Source of the DNA: Paramacrobiotus richtersi
Taxonomy: Eukaryota > Tardigrada > Eutardigrada > Parachela > Macrobiotidae
Length of the DNA stretch: 21,206 bases
Assembly: GCA_034698045.1 (NCBI GenBank)
Contig: JAQGAU010001137.1
Location: 1-21,206 of the forward strand
Direction: 5' to 3'
Of the stretch, positions 20,791 to 21,206 are shown piece after piece (within the stretch, counting starts at the first letter, position 1; the number at the start of each line of letters is the position of its first letter). The notes under the pieces are model-generated. The model had not been told where the DNA came from. It worked only from the letters and a program-made list of their open reading frames with translations, and ran no database searches. A program made the translations under genes and the position numbers.

Positions 20791-21206
20791 AACACATTGC
20801 AAAATAAAAGCACCGCCAGGATGGCATGGTTAGTTATCTGCAAGCACGTCATCGCTGTTTCCTTATATTTTGGATGATTGTTAGCATTGTTTATGTTCTG
20901 TTCGATATCGATGCTTTGTAGTCACTCATGATACCAGTACTATAACGTGCATTACCGCACAGCCCTCATCGAAGGAATTCAGTCCCATATTTTGGAAAGA
21001 CAGCTTCTTTTTGTTCTTTGACATTTGTAAAGGGCAGGACAGCACACATATACCAGTACGTACCATAATATACCATCTGTATTTATTCGTAACCAGACAA
21101 ACCCCGTTGTGGGACATACAAGTCCGATTGCATACTACAAAATTCACAAGAAATTTAGTACTGAAGATCTAAAAATCCCAAAACTCTGGGAAAAGAGATC
21201 GCTAGG
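20791..21206. other. Sequence downstream of the LRR gene
   Basis: Apart from the poly(A) signal I see no gene, RNA or repeat. The minus-strand open frame at 20926-21147 has no recognisable content. Confidence 0.5.
20803..20808 (+). terminator. Poly(A) signal of the LRR gene
   Basis: AATAAA begins 13 nt after the TAG stop at 20788-20790, implying a very short 3' UTR of a few tens of nucleotides. Confidence 0.6.

Noticed and set aside
1..21206. tRNA, rRNA, CRISPR, operon or intact transposon signals
   Set aside because: No tRNA B-box-like pattern in a foldable context, no repeat-spacer array, no transposase or reverse transcriptase motif and no long terminal repeats were found by eye.

Overview
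The window is animal nuclear DNA. Genes are split by many mostly short (about 50-120 nt) GT-AG introns, and one gene is an ortholog of the metazoan planar-polarity/ciliogenesis effector WDPCP (fritz). Compact gene spacing and unfamiliar lineage-specific proteins fit a small invertebrate with a compact genome. A tardigrade is my guess, but the sequence does not prove it. Gene models below were built by hand from reading-frame continuity, splice sites and phase. None has transcript support.

Layout. (1) 522-5421, minus: a complete 18-exon WDPCP/fritz gene of about 668 residues. (2) 5422-7519: no intact gene. It holds coding-like but frame-broken segments on both strands and a short tandem repeat. 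(3) 7520-9207, minus: a clean five-exon gene for a secreted Pro/Tyr-rich protein of unknown family, with a TATA-like box. (4) 9208-10107: mostly non-coding, with a coding-like plus-strand relic. (5) 10108-15633, minus: two paralogous tandem double-kinase genes. The upstream one (15633-12844) is intact and encodes an apparently active kinase domain fused to a degenerate one. The downstream one (12256-10108) has the same architecture and intron positions but carries about five or six frame breaks. A plus-strand BACK-domain (BTB-Kelch type) relic lies between them. (6) 15634-19071: long stretch with no gene I can support. (7) 19072-20790, plus: a two-exon secreted LRR protein with its own poly(A) signal. 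(8) 20791-21206: nothing recognisable.

The genes do not look like one pathway. WDPCP is a conserved housekeeping/ciliary gene. The rest is a fast-evolving neighbourhood: local kinase duplication with decay, lineage-specific secreted proteins and several gene relics. The most notable object is the duplicated two-kinase architecture. Each gene is built from an exon that runs from the C-lobe of one kinase into the N-lobe of the next, and in the intact gene the second kinase contains a second copy of the activation segment.
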